From Azolla caroliniana (taxonomy: Eukaryota; Polypodiophyta), in assembly GCA_043228905.1 (NCBI GenBank), contig JBHGNT010000003.1:5828001-5892000 (forward strand): 64,000 nt of DNA. Direction: 5' to 3'. Each line of letters opens with the position of its first letter. The first letter of the stretch is position 1. A model generated the notes under the pieces. The model saw nothing but the letters and a program-made list of their open reading frames with translations. It was not told the origin of the DNA and made no database searches. Position numbers and translations under genes: made by a program. Below, piece after piece: positions 9,717 through 21,700 of this stretch.

Positions 9717-10623
9717 GAATGAAGTAAATTGAAAAATAAAGAAGTGCACATACCATCTTCCTAGAAATTTGATTATGTAGTTTATGTGGATTGAGATCTA
9801 CAATCACATTTACTGAGATTTGTTATAGTCATGTTAATTAGATGTACATCTTAGGTGAATTCAAGGATAAAAATGCAAGCCATTATCGATGAATCATGAA
9901 TGTGTTCTTATTGACGAACAAAGTGGAGTGGTCTAGATCATTCCTTGAATGTGAAGCTTGTTTATTTGGCAATTTGTGGCACTCTTGTGTGTGAGTTTTT
10001 TATTCCCTAAGGAGTTGTCTTTATGGTGGTTGATGTTGTGACACCTCCTAATCATTAGGTTGTCAAGATGACCCTTACGATTGTCAGGGCCACAAGCTTT
10101 GTATTAATCGTGTGTTGTTTGCAATATAATAATTTTACGAGGACAAAAAATCCAAGGTATGATGATGAAAATTTTGGAGCATTTGAGGAACCATGAAAAC
10201 TTATGAGTGTTTCATTATATTCCCCTAGTTTTTATTTTATGATACACATTGTAGGTCCTTACAATTATATTGGCCTCATCTGAAGCTTAGTTACAATGGT
10301 AAAAATGTCAAATTTTGGCTTTTTATTTGGGTTCTCATTAATGCGTCATGCTTTTCATGTGATCATTCCAAAGGCGAAACTAAAATCTTTTGGCATTTTC
10401 ATCACAGACAAAAACTCTCTCTTTATTGACATGCCCCAATCACAAAATACACAAGGACATTGCACAATCTTTACATTCATGTACAATATGAGATATTTCA
10501 TAGGAACTACCTAAAAGTAAATATAAATAATGTATGCATAAGTTAATGATGATTTATATAATTAACGAGTCTTTAAGATCAATTTTAATGATTATCATTT
10601 AATCATTTGGGCTTTTATGGTTC
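9717..10623. other. Non-coding stretch
   Basis: No gene recognised; the short + frame at 10296-10514 has no known motif. Confidence 0.4.
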
Positions 10624-10628
10624 TTGGT

Positions 10629-11240
10629 TGTTAGTCAGTCGGCTACCCAGAGTCCAAGAGTCGAATGGTCGGAGTCGGAGTCGACAATGTGAACAGTAGT
10701 CGGAACGTCGAAGGACAAAAACAGAATTTGGAATATGAAAAGGACACAATTTAAGATAATGAAAAAAGTATTTCGCCAAGTATAAAATATAGTAAGTTAG
10801 TTAGGACAATTTTGTTGTAGTTCTTGTCAAATAAGGCAAGTGTAATCTTGGAAGAGAGACTCTCGAATCACCTATAAAAAGGGACCGAGAGCACTACAAT
10901 ATCATCGCACTATTTTGATTAATATAAGTTTTGGTAGTTAGAGTTATATGTTGTGTCTAGTTTTTGTGTATTTCGATTATTATTCTATGTATTTTCCATA
11001 TCGACTAGTTTGGTGTATGTTCGAGTTCAATCTCTACTATACAGATTTGATTATATCTAATAGTAGATCAAGTTCATACTTTGATTACTGTAAGTTTACT
11101 TGTCTATTACAGTTTTGAGTGATTGAATATCATAGTCAGCAAGCACCATCTTTCCAACCACAATCATCTTGATAGAATAGTTCAATTATAGAACGTCGAC
11201 CCATTGTGTTAGTCAACAGAGAGTCGGTAGAGAGACAACA
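10629..11240 (+). mobile_element. Solo LTR with perfect target-site duplication
   Basis: 612 bp from TGTTAGTCAGTC to GAGACAACA, flanked on both sides by TTGGT (10624-10628 and 11241-11245). A TATA box, CCTATAAAAAG, lies at about 10871-10881, some 245 bp in, followed by the presumptive R-U5 part. No retrotransposon coding sequence follows, so I read it as a solo LTR produced by LTR-LTR recombination. TTGGTGCTCC could instead be the start of a primer binding site, but the sequence beyond it is not element-like. Confidence 0.75.
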
Positions 11241-11245
11241 TTGGT

Positions 11246-11590
11246 GCTCCATCCATTTATTATACGTATATTATTTCTTGTTTTTGTTGGTGTGAGTTGC
11301 AAACATGAGTTAAGAAAATGGCATCACTAAAGTTAATTGATTATCAATATAAATTTCTAAACGTTGATTTTTGTATCATGAACATTGAATATGCATAGAT
11401 TATAACACAATGACAGTGATCATAATCATTGTATTCAGTCCTCTTTTTTTTCAAGAGAAATATCCTCCATTGGTAAGTCCAATATTACAAGCAATGTTCT
11501 AAAGCTGTGTTGAACGACCCTAACCAATCTTTATAGGTAAAGATAACGAAAAATAATCCTTGTAAAGTATTGGATGAGTAAAGAAAGTAC
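11246..11590. other. Non-coding stretch
   Basis: AT-rich; nothing recognised. Confidence 0.4.
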
Positions 11591-12075
11591 AACCAAGTCA
11601 TACCATTCTCAAGATCAACGCAATATGAGTACTTACGCCTATGACTTGAATCAAACAATCTTTGCCAATGAACTCCTATGACTTGAATTGGAAAATCTTC
11701 ACCGATGACAACAAAGTGTAGTTTTGACCTTAGATAGCATTTTGTACGAATTGTATCTCATCAAATAATTTAATCTAAAACCTCCCAATTCATAGTAACA
11801 TTGGATGATGCCAAGGGAGGAGGTGCTGAAAGGCTTCTCCTTTCTTGAGAAAAGAAACCTTTGCTCTTGTGGATGTAAACCCACTAAAGGAGCTAGAATC
11901 ACCATTGCCTTCCATTCTCCAGATCAACAAGATGAAGATGAACGCAATATGAGTACTCACTTGAATCGGATAATCTTCGTTGATGAATGCCTATGACTTG
12001 AATCGGAAAATCTTCACCAACAAACTCCTATGACTGGAATCGGAAAAATCATTGCCTATGATAGCAACATGTAGG
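11591..12075 (+). repeat. Dispersed direct repeats (CTATGACTTGAAT modules)
   Basis: Words such as CCTATGACTTGAATCGG and AAAATCTTCACC recur at least five times (near 11640, 11679, 11990, 12030, 12055), in two blocks each introduced by AACGCAATATGAGTACT. The two blocks look like a duplication of a ~120-bp region split by about 250 bp of other sequence. No coding potential. Confidence 0.65.
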
Positions 12076-14754
12076 GGCTATTACCAAAATGTTATGTAAT
12101 TTTGCAATTCATCTCCACTCATCCATATAAAGAAGAATGGAAAAAATCTCCCCAAAATTGAAATTTAAGCAACCACATGATTAAGGCTCCCTGTCACTTC
12201 CTAAAAATGTTTCCTTCCAATAACATCATCCTTCTCTACCACAAACTTAAACTAAGAAGAAAGTTATTATTCTTTCCACGTACAAGGACGACTTCCCCAA
12301 GCAAAGCGGAATCATAAAACCTTATTGTCCTTATTCCCTCGTCCTTCCCATAATCCATCGTCTACACAATAAGAAGATGTGTGCAATCGTAATTTGCACC
12401 TATGTAATTCTATTATTATCAATCATTATGATAAATATGTTATAGCATTGACATATTGCTATTGAAACATAACCTAAGTTATCATTGGTTAGTCTAGGGA
12501 AAGTATGCTTAGTATCAAGATCTTGAGGCATACATTGTTGGAAATCTTGTATTGCTTAAAGACTCCTCAACGAATGGGTGAACTTGCAAAGTACATGTCT
12601 TATATTTCATTTTGTAATTTCAATAAGGTAATTCATATATAATCAATCATTGATGGTATCAACTAAAGTTCCAAAGGAAGTGTACAAACACAATGTTGTC
12701 ATTGTTTTGTAGCATCTAATCTCATCATAAGTAAAAGTAATCAAATTAATCCATCGGTATTTGATTGCTTATGTAGCTTAATTATGATTGTAAATCCAAT
12801 CAATTGACATATTGGATTTCTCGATTATGTTTAAATCAATTTATATATTACCTTTCTTAATGATGCTGAAATAAATTCATCAAGTATTATGACACTTCAT
12901 TATGGTTTATCCAATTAATACATGTAACTTATTTATTAGAATTGGAACACACAAAAGTTAATGGCAATGGCACATAAGATCTTGTTTTTTAATGTCGTGA
13001 TTAATGTAGCTATTTGAATATAGGTGAATTATTTCAATACGTGTGGACAAAGTGGATGCATGACTAGGAGAACATCAAGGACAATGATGGACACCTTGAT
13101 TAAGAAAAAGAAACCATCATCTCACATCAAGGTATACAATGATAATTACATTTATGACATAGACATCGATCAACCATTGTAATGTGATCATATGATAATG
13201 AAGAATGTAACTTGGTAATAGTAAGTGATTGTACATGCACACACTTGCATGAAAATTGAAATGGAGGATTATACAATACTCAAATATATGGCAATGCTAT
13301 GATACCTAATTAACGTCAAAACTCTCTAATTAATATCATTGTTATTGTTCATTATATCCCTAACATCAAAGAGAGATAGTTTGGCATTTCTTTGGATATG
13401 CATGGATGAGAAGAAGAATTACCCTCATACCAACGTTTGGCGTAATATCATACACGTTGATCCATTTTTTTCATTTAATTTTGCAAACGCGCTTTAGATC
13501 AAGATAAATTGGCAATCTACAACTTGAATCCAACTACTCTTGTTTTTTCACAAAGCCTCAAAAGAATAATGATGTTGTAATCTGCCCACAATTTATTACC
13601 CCATCATTTTCAACCCTTTGCTTTTGGAAAGTGAATTTGTAAAGCTAGTTTTCAAAGTATAAAAGTGGTGATACCATCACATGGATACCATCACATAGGA
13701 AATGATATCACATTACTTGTTCACGGGTAATCTATTCCTTTTGTGTTGCATCCATTATCCAATCAAATTTCTATTTTTTGAATAAGAAGTAAAACCCATA
13801 GTTGTTAGCTTTTCTAGTTGTGTTTTGATTCAAGACGTCTCCCGAAGAGATATTGAACGAATGACCCCTTACATTTCAATCAATTCGTAGAGAAATTTAA
13901 TCCCCTTATCAAACCCATTGAATCCATGATCTCTCTTCTCCACCTTTGGGTTGAAAACTTTAATCTCTGTATCTAACTTGTTTGACTCATAACCTTTGCT
14001 TTCCCCTTCAATTGGGTACAATGTATCGTCATGGTATCCAACAACTCTTATCCATTGTGTCAATGTTTTCATACCTTAACTAATCATAGTTTCACACCAA
14101 TCCTTACATTGTCCATGTGGTCAATACATTTCTAATACACATTTGTCATTCTTTAAATGTAGATTTAGACACATACACCCTTGATTCACACAACACATTC
14201 ATGTTAATGTTCTTTAAATGCTACCATTTATTCATACATTAAGTTGCTTTGTCAAGGGTATTTACGTTTTAAATGAAGATTCATGCATGCAAATTGTAAT
14301 TCACATCGATTGTCTAATGAGAAAAATTGTCATAAGGTATTTGTTTGGATTTGTTCTCAAGCACAAATCCTTTCACAATATATATTATATTGTTCATAAT
14401 GTCGTTAAACTATGAAAAGAGCGTTTACATGTTAGAGTAGATGCATTAAAATATGAGTTACAAATATGGCCACCAAATGTATTAAGAAACATAACAAACA
14501 TAAATGGAGTAGAAGAGGAAACACCTAAAGAACCGACATGGATTAGAAATTGTTTGAAGAAAAATTTGCTCATACTAAATAGTCCATAGTAATTGCAATG
14601 CATTGAAAAAAGATGGCAAAGAGCTCAATATTTATGGACAAAATGCAAAACTAACTTTAAAACCTAGTTAACAAGAACAACATAGACAATGGATAACTTG
14701 CTATAGCGTAAGTATTGGATGGGAAAAATCTAACATTGCCTTTGCATAGACAAA
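12076..14754. other. Non-coding stretch
   Basis: A long AT-rich interval. The frames at 13869-14072 (-) and 14218-14415 (+) have no domain I recognise. No tRNA, no retrotransposon motif and no array seen. Confidence 0.4.
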
Positions 14755-14779
14755 CTCTCTCTCTCTCTCTCTCTCTCTT
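14755..14779 (+). repeat. (CT)n microsatellite
   Basis: About 12 CT units. Confidence 0.9.
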
Positions 14780-17070
14780 CAATTGATGAATTTATAATTT
14801 CTAAGTTAGGACAATTTCACAACTACCATAAATGTAGCCTACCAATAATACAAGCGTAAATAGTGTTAAGGACCCCATATGGTGGAAAACAAGAGTCACA
14901 TTGATTGTGCTAATTTAAACACTTGAATGTCTCTTAATTTGTACACCATGTGGTTATGGCCCATGGGACACCTCAATGTGGGGTCGGTCATGCCAAGCAT
15001 GATAGAGCTAGTAATCCATCCTTGAAATGAGAGGGCATTTGGGGCTACCAGTAGGTCCCCACTCAAACGATGTGTGATTCCTAAAATATTTGACACATTG
15101 ATGTATTGTGCGCAATCAATGGGTGAAGTGAAATCAAAGTAACATTCATTCGATGCTTTGTAAGAGACAATCGTTGTGCTTGTGATTTAGGCTCTCACAT
15201 CGAGTTAACATTTGTTGTACACTACATTCTTTTTTTCTATAAATGCTTATATTAATTGGTATTATCTGCCATACCCCATTTTTCTATGTAAGCTACTAAT
15301 TCACTGAATGTGATTGCTAGTACAAAAGAGATTTGAGAAGTTTATACTTGGGATGATTTGACATGATTTTCCCTTTGGATGAGTTACTCAACGAAAATAA
15401 TCTTAAACCAATTGGAGGAGATACCCTTAAAAAATTCACGTCGCTTATGGAATTTCATTAAAAAGTACACAATGGTTGAAAGTATTTTCTTGGGTGCATG
15501 TGTAAGACAATGATTTCTCCATTCATACAAATTGCCCATTGTGGCTTGTGGGGGGATTAAGGTAAAGGGGATATTACTTGTTTATTTGCCTCCACAAGTT
15601 CTTTTCTCATAATTGCCTACCATTTATTCACAAGCCACATGCCACATTAACTTGCCATGTTCTTAACTCAATTCTATGTGACTTCCATGCTTCTTCTTGG
15701 GTTGCTATGCACTCCATTATCTTGCTTATAAGTGATTTGTGAAGAGAATTGGTCTTTTAGATCTTGAATCAAATGTGAAGGCATTCTATTCTAATATTGC
15801 ATTAAGATGTAAATATTCGAATACATTCATGAGTTTATAGCTAGCAATATATCATTTTGTGGATCCTTAACCATGGGTAACATTTTGGAAGGAAGACTTT
15901 TTCATAATTTATGGTGTAAAAGAAATGCTTTATACCTAAAATCATTACTTTGACTATTGTTCGAGGACCACTACGTTTTTCGTCGTATCATTTAGTGATT
16001 GGGCACACATCAAATCATCCACTAACCTAAATTGTGACAAGTTGATGGCACATGGCAAAAAAGTACACAACTTGAATTCTCAATAAAATCATCCAATAAG
16101 ATATCTCAGTGAAATAGAATTTTGGTAGATTTGCCATTACTTTCATTACTTTAACCCAAAATGTGGCATGTCCCTATTCTATAACCTTTAGGGGTTGGGC
16201 AAGCCCATCAAAACAAGCTTGGACCTAGATAATTGGATTCAAACAAGTTACACCAACTTATTTTTTACGTTGAATGATTTGGCAAGAACCTTTCCCCCAC
16301 AAAGAAGCCTTTGAATGTTGATTGAGATTTGAATAGAAAATAGCCACCATTGTGGTCATTGGTTGGCCTTGTGATCTAGCACGTTAGGGGGTCAAAATTT
16401 TAAGATTTGATAAACAAATGATCAAAGTAGCATTCTTTAAGTGCTCATAATGTGCTAATTTCACCAAATGTCAAGACTAGGGCATATAGAAGAAGCAATT
16501 TCAGTGAACTAGTGGTACATGGTTTGAATTCTAAAATGGCATCAGGCTCTTAAAAGACTTGTCTAACACCTTAGGTTTGCATGTAGATTGATATGCATGG
16601 ACTCACCTATCCATCATCAATGTACCGTGTCATAAATAATAAGATCAAGTTGGTATAAAAGAGTAGCCCACATCAAATAATCATGTTGGTGAAGGGGAGT
16701 GAAGAAAGTATACCAAGATGAAATGTCTGAAATGTAGGCTGAAATCAGATCTAAAACCTTATGCAACCACATTCACGGGCAGTATTCATTGTACTAATGG
16801 ACTATTTTAATACCAATGGAGGATATAATTTATGGAAAATAAAAATAATCATGTTGGTGAGATCAAGTTGGTTAAGAAAAGTAGTCTATCTTGACAATCA
16901 ATATCATAATCATGACTTGCATGGGGAATAAGATCAAGTAAGTGATGCTTAGACATCATCAAAGTCGAGGTATTGCATTGGCGCTTTGATCCTTGCTACA
17001 GGGTCCATGCTTACTCACAAAGAACAACCATGAAACAATCCACCCTCTTGTGAATTGTGAAACAATCACA
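14780..17070. other. Non-coding stretch
   Basis: No gene recognised. The phrase AATAATCATGTTGGTGA occurs twice (near 16676 and 16845), the only internal repetition noticed. Confidence 0.4.
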
Positions 17071-17870
17071 TTGTATTTACTTGACATCAATTATTATACA
17101 TGTGCTTAATGGTCAATGTCCACGATGCAAGCCATTCCACATGCGAGGTGGTAGGCAAATAACGAATGTCCTCTAAAGAAGAAGCAGATGATGAAGAAGA
17201 AGCGTTTGCATTGAGTATATGGCGTCCCATTGATGTAGGCACACGATCGAAGCATCAAATTGTATTTACTTGACATCAATTGCTATATACGCATCCTTAA
17301 CTTGCAATGGCGATGAGGCAAGCCATTCCACATGTGGCATGGTAGTCAAATAGTGAATGTCCTTTAAAGAAGAAGAAGAAACATTTGCATTGAGTATATA
17401 GTGTACCATTGATGTCGGCACATGATTGAAGCATCAAGTTGTATTTACTTGACATTGATTGGTGTATATATTTCCTTAACGCGCAACAACGATGAGGAAA
17501 GCCATTCCACATGTGACGTTGTGGGAAAATAACGAATGTCCTTTACAATATCCCATCGATGCAGTCTGATGAATGAAGCATCAAGTGGTATTTACTTGAC
17601 AACAATTGGTGTATACATTTCCTTAACGTTCAATGGTGGTGAGGCAAGCCATTCCATATGTGATGTTGTATGCTAATAGCCAATGTCCTATACAAAAGAA
17701 GAAGAAGTGTTTGCATCGAGTATATGGTGTGCCATCGATGCATGCACATGATCGAATCATCAAGTTGTATTTACTTGATATAGATTATTGGTATATACCT
17801 CTCCTTAGCGCTCAATGGCGACGAGGCAAGCAATGTTACACGTGAGATGGTAGGCAAACAACGAATGTTG
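17071..17870 (+). repeat. ~180-bp degenerate tandem array, five copies
   Basis: Each unit contains TTGTATTTACTTGACATCAA, then GATGAGGCAAGCCATTCCAC, then AACGAATGTCC and, in most, an AAGAAGAAG stretch and TTTGCATTGAGTATATGG. The GCAAGCC landmark falls at 17127, 17318, 17497, 17644 and 17826, giving spacings of 191, 179, 147 and 182; the short third spacing reflects an internal deletion. Similar unit lengths are typical of plant satellites. Copies are diverged, so the array is old. It ends about 850 bp before the galactosyltransferase start codon. Confidence 0.85.
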
Positions 17871-18229
17871 TGGCTCAACACCGATGAGGTCAATTAGTGG
17901 GGGAATGGTCCAATCGCTCCTCTTCCCTCGCCTTCCTTTCAATAATTGGCGACATTGATGAGATCCATCAGGTGACATGATGATGTACATCGAAATCAAT
18001 GAACATGGAGCTGGCGTCGACACCTTTTATGAGATGTAAGGCATGTTTAGGTGATGGAGACCAATACGGTGCGAGGCTTTTCGGGCAGGACATGAAGTGG
18101 GTACGAGCCAATCGATCCGAAGCCATGTGAAGAGTTGGAAGAAGCTTTTGTCTTTGGACTCTTGCTCTCTAGATCTCATGGTGTGGAAGGCATGTATGTC
18201 CCCATCATAAATCACCAAGCTGTCTGACT
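17871..18229. other. Upstream flank of the galactosyltransferase gene
   Basis: Unique-looking sequence between the tandem array and the CT microsatellite. No gene recognised; it may contain distal promoter. Confidence 0.35.

Positions 18230-18271
<42 letters not shown>
18230..18271 (+). repeat. (CT)n microsatellite
   Basis: About 20 CT units, roughly 155 bp upstream of the proposed TATA box. Confidence 0.95.
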
Positions 18272-18274
<3 letters not shown>

Positions 18275-18422
18275 CCCTGTTTCTTGGTGCTAGCATGTCA
18301 CCATCACCATGCCATGCCATGAGGCCTCAATATGAAAAAGGATCCATAGAAAGACATCTTCATATTCTGGGATAGAAACCTCTCACTCATTCCATATCTC
18401 TCTCATTCTCTCTGTATATATA

Positions 18423-18434
18423 CATATATAAACC
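18423..18434 (+). promoter_or_regulatory. TATA box of the galactosyltransferase gene
   Basis: CATATATAAACC is the best TATA match upstream of the start codon at 18728. A start site about 30 bases on (around 18455) would give a leader of some 270 bases that includes the (ATC)n tracts and upstream ORFs. Inferred from sequence alone. Confidence 0.5.
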
Positions 18435-18466
18435 CCAACAAACAGAGGAAACAAATACAGGGATGC

Positions 18467-18611
18467 TTGATCCTTGGACACCATGTCTTCTTCATCAGCA
18501 TCATCATCATCATCATCATCATAATCTATTTGCTGCTCTTCTTTTTCTTCTCCTTGTGGATGGAGCAAAACATTCCCCTTTTACTGTACTATTGGTTTGA
18601 GAGTACTTCTT

Positions 18612-18646
<35 letters not shown>

Positions 18647-18685
18647 GTTCTTCTTCTTCCTCTTCTTTTAGGGTATCAAGGATAG
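18467..18685 (+). CDS. Upstream ORF in the galactosyltransferase leader
   Basis: A 72-codon frame ending 42 bases before the main ATG. It translates two trinucleotide tracts: a run of nine Ile near residues 11-20 and a run of eleven His near residues 50-60, then LLLPLLLGYQG. A second, overlapping 13-codon uORF (MSSSSASS..., Ser tract, 18483-18524) reads the same repeat in another frame. If the leader begins near 18455, both ATGs precede the main start and could reduce its translation. It may equally be a chance product of the ATC repeats; there is no known peptide family. Confidence 0.3.
18498..18643 (+). repeat. (ATC)n trinucleotide tracts
   Basis: Two ATC/CAT runs, 18498-18522 and about 18615-18645, in the presumptive 5' leader of the galactosyltransferase gene. 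Confidence 0.9.
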
Positions 18686-18727
18686 CCCCATTTCAGAAAA
18701 CTGAGGCAAAATTGGAATACCAACAAT

Positions 18728-21700
18728 ATGTTTCAACCAACCAAATACAGTAGCGGGTTGTGCAGATTCCATAGAAATTGCACTAATTTTAGTAGGAAAA
18801 ATCCGCTAGTGTTAGTAGCATTGCTAACCCTAAGTTGTGTTTTACTTGGGTCGATGCAGCTTTTTTGTTCTGATCCGAGGTTTGATTCTGTTTCTTTAGA
18901 AGAAAAAGAGCTATATGAGAGTAAATTGAGGCCATCCATTGATCCTAAAAGATGGTATGGGAGTAGAGAAATTATGGCCAAACAAGGTGAAATCGTCCAC
19001 CGAAGGCAGAAAGCATTTGAAAAAGTGAGTGTCCTTCTTCCTAGTAATAAGAGAAATGTTGAAGATTTAGCTCATTTTCATAATGCAGTAAGTCATGTTA
19101 GTGTTAGTGGTAGCGGTAGCAGTATCAGTAGCAATAGCAATAGCTGGAGAAGTAGTGAAGATGAAGATAGAAGTAACGAGAGAATTGTTGAAGAAACTAG
19201 TTATTTTCAGAATGCAAGAAGTATTAGTGAGCACAATAATGAAATAGAGATTGGCACAAAAGAGAGGTCAAAGAAGATAACTTCTTCTTTTTCTCATCCT
19301 AATGAGAGAATCTCTGTTGAAGAATCTAGCCATTCACATATTGCAAGAAGTATTAGTTCTGATGAAGATAGACCATACATTCACACAAAAAGTAACCATG
19401 GCCCTGGAAATCCTATAAAACTACACAAGATTTTTCCTCATGTCCAAGGGTCAAAGAAGATAACTTCTTCCTCTTTTTCTCATCCTAATGAGGGAATTGT
19501 TGTTGAAGAATCGATCCATTCACATGCTACGAGAAGTTTTAGTTCCAATGAAAATAGACCATACATCCACACAAAAGGTAGCCATGGCCATGGAAAACCC
19601 GTGAAACAAGAGAGGATTTTTCCTCATGATCAAGGCTCGATGAAGCTAACTTCTTCTTCCTTCTCTCATCCTAATGAGAGAACTGTTATTGAAGAATCTA
19701 GCCATTTGCACTCAACAAGAAGTATTAGTTCGGATGAAGATAGACCATACATTCACTCAAAAACTAGCCATGCCCATGGAAATCCTATGCAACAAGTGAT
19801 GATTTTGCCTCGTGACCAAGATGTTTTATCTCTACGAGAGACAATAGCTTTGGCATGGATGAGAGGTGAAAAAGCATGGAAAGATATTGAATCCCTCTCA
19901 AAAGAACCCACTTTCATACCATCTTTTCATGACAAAGGTGAGATACCATGTCCGAGATCAACTTTCATGGGAGAGAAGGAGATAAAAGAATCACATAACT
20001 TCATGAAGCTTCCATGTGGATTGACCCTTGGCTCATCCATATCGATGATTGGTGTGCCTTGGTCACCACATTATGAAGAGAAGCCACGAATTGGACACAT
20101 TTCTGAGGGTTCTCCAGTGTCAACACAGGTGTCTCAATTCGTTTTTGAGCTTCATGCTCCAGCTCCCAATGATTATGAGCATAAGGAGCCACCAAGGATT
20201 TTGCATATAAATCCAAGGTTGAAAGGTGATTGGAGTGGTAAACCAGTAATTGAACTAAATACATTCTTAAAGGGACGCTGGGGTAGGAGCCAACGATGCG
20301 ATGGCACAGCATCCTTATATCATGAAACAGGTCTGACTCTCTGTCTCTCTTGTATAAATAAAATTGTTTGGAGGAATGCATTATTATATGGTAGAGAATA
20401 GAAACCTCGTTTCATAGATCAAATAACTCCATATCACCAATCAATGATTATTTTCACTTATTTTCTTCATAACATGACATTGTGGTTGTCAATTTGTTTA
20501 TGCAAGTGGAGAGATTGCCAAAGTGTGAGAAATGGCTTCAGAAGGACGATGATGGAAAAGAGTCATCTTGGTGGCTGGCGAAATTCATTGAAAAAATTGA
20601 GAAGCCTGAATCAAGCTCGAAATTCCCATTCTCTGAGAATAATTCCTTCATTATGACAATAAGGGCAGGATTAGAAGGTTACCACATGAGTGTAGATGGA
20701 AAGCATGTTGCGTCATTTCCCTATACCACAGTAAGTTTGTTTCAATGGCTTATTTTAAAAAAATTGTATTTACATTGCTATCGGTTTACATGTGTGATCC
20801 TGATGGCTGAAATTATTTATAAATAAAGGGAATAGATCTGATTGTATATTCTTGTGGGCATTTCTTATACTTCCATATTATTTCATTTGTGGAAAAAGAA
20901 AACGATGGCAGGTTAATAAAGAAACTTTTCCCTAATACTTGATGACAATAATGACTTATTGTAATCAAGCATTGTTAAAATATATTTGAGTTTTTTTTTC
21001 TAGTTCATATGCATGTCATGCTCCTCATAATTTGGTAAGGTACATCAAAATTGAAGACAATGGGCTTTTAATAGTAATACTGAAGTGATGTCCATCAAAG
21101 TGGTCTCTATTATGTTGAGGAATGATTAATAATGAGGGATTTTTCTAACTGTTATAAGCAGGAGATATGAATGACTCGTTTGTGTGTGTCTATTGTGAAT
21201 AAAAACTTGATGAACTTCAGGATCTACAACTTAGGGTGAATGCCTCATTAATGGTGTTTTGACAAACTGATAGGCATATATGTTCTTAGATTTATAACAA
21301 TTTAGCTTTACAAGACTTTATTAATAATATTTTGTTTAGACACATGGGATCTAAAGCTTTTCAAATAGATATCTACCAAAATGATAAGCTTTATTTTGGA
21401 GGGACTACATTGAAGACAATGTCCATTAAGCAAGGACTACGATGATTTGAGTCATAGGGAATCATGATGATTAATTGATTGACTGATTTCGTACGAGAAA
21501 AGCTGAAATGCCTGTGAGTTTCTTTGTTTCTTGAAACATCGTTGGCAAACTCCACTCTCTTTTATTGACTTTTTGAGATGATAACAAAGTCTATCTACCC
21601 ATCTATCTTTCTCCCTTTTTCTTTTCCCTCCCCCTCCTCTTCTCTTGGTTTCTCAGTGTGGTAGTGTATCCACTTACACTCTCTCTCTAAAATTGATTGG

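Noticed and set aside
20001-20381. 126-codon minus-strand frame
   Set aside because: Antisense shadow of galactosyltransferase exon 1 (lectin domain).
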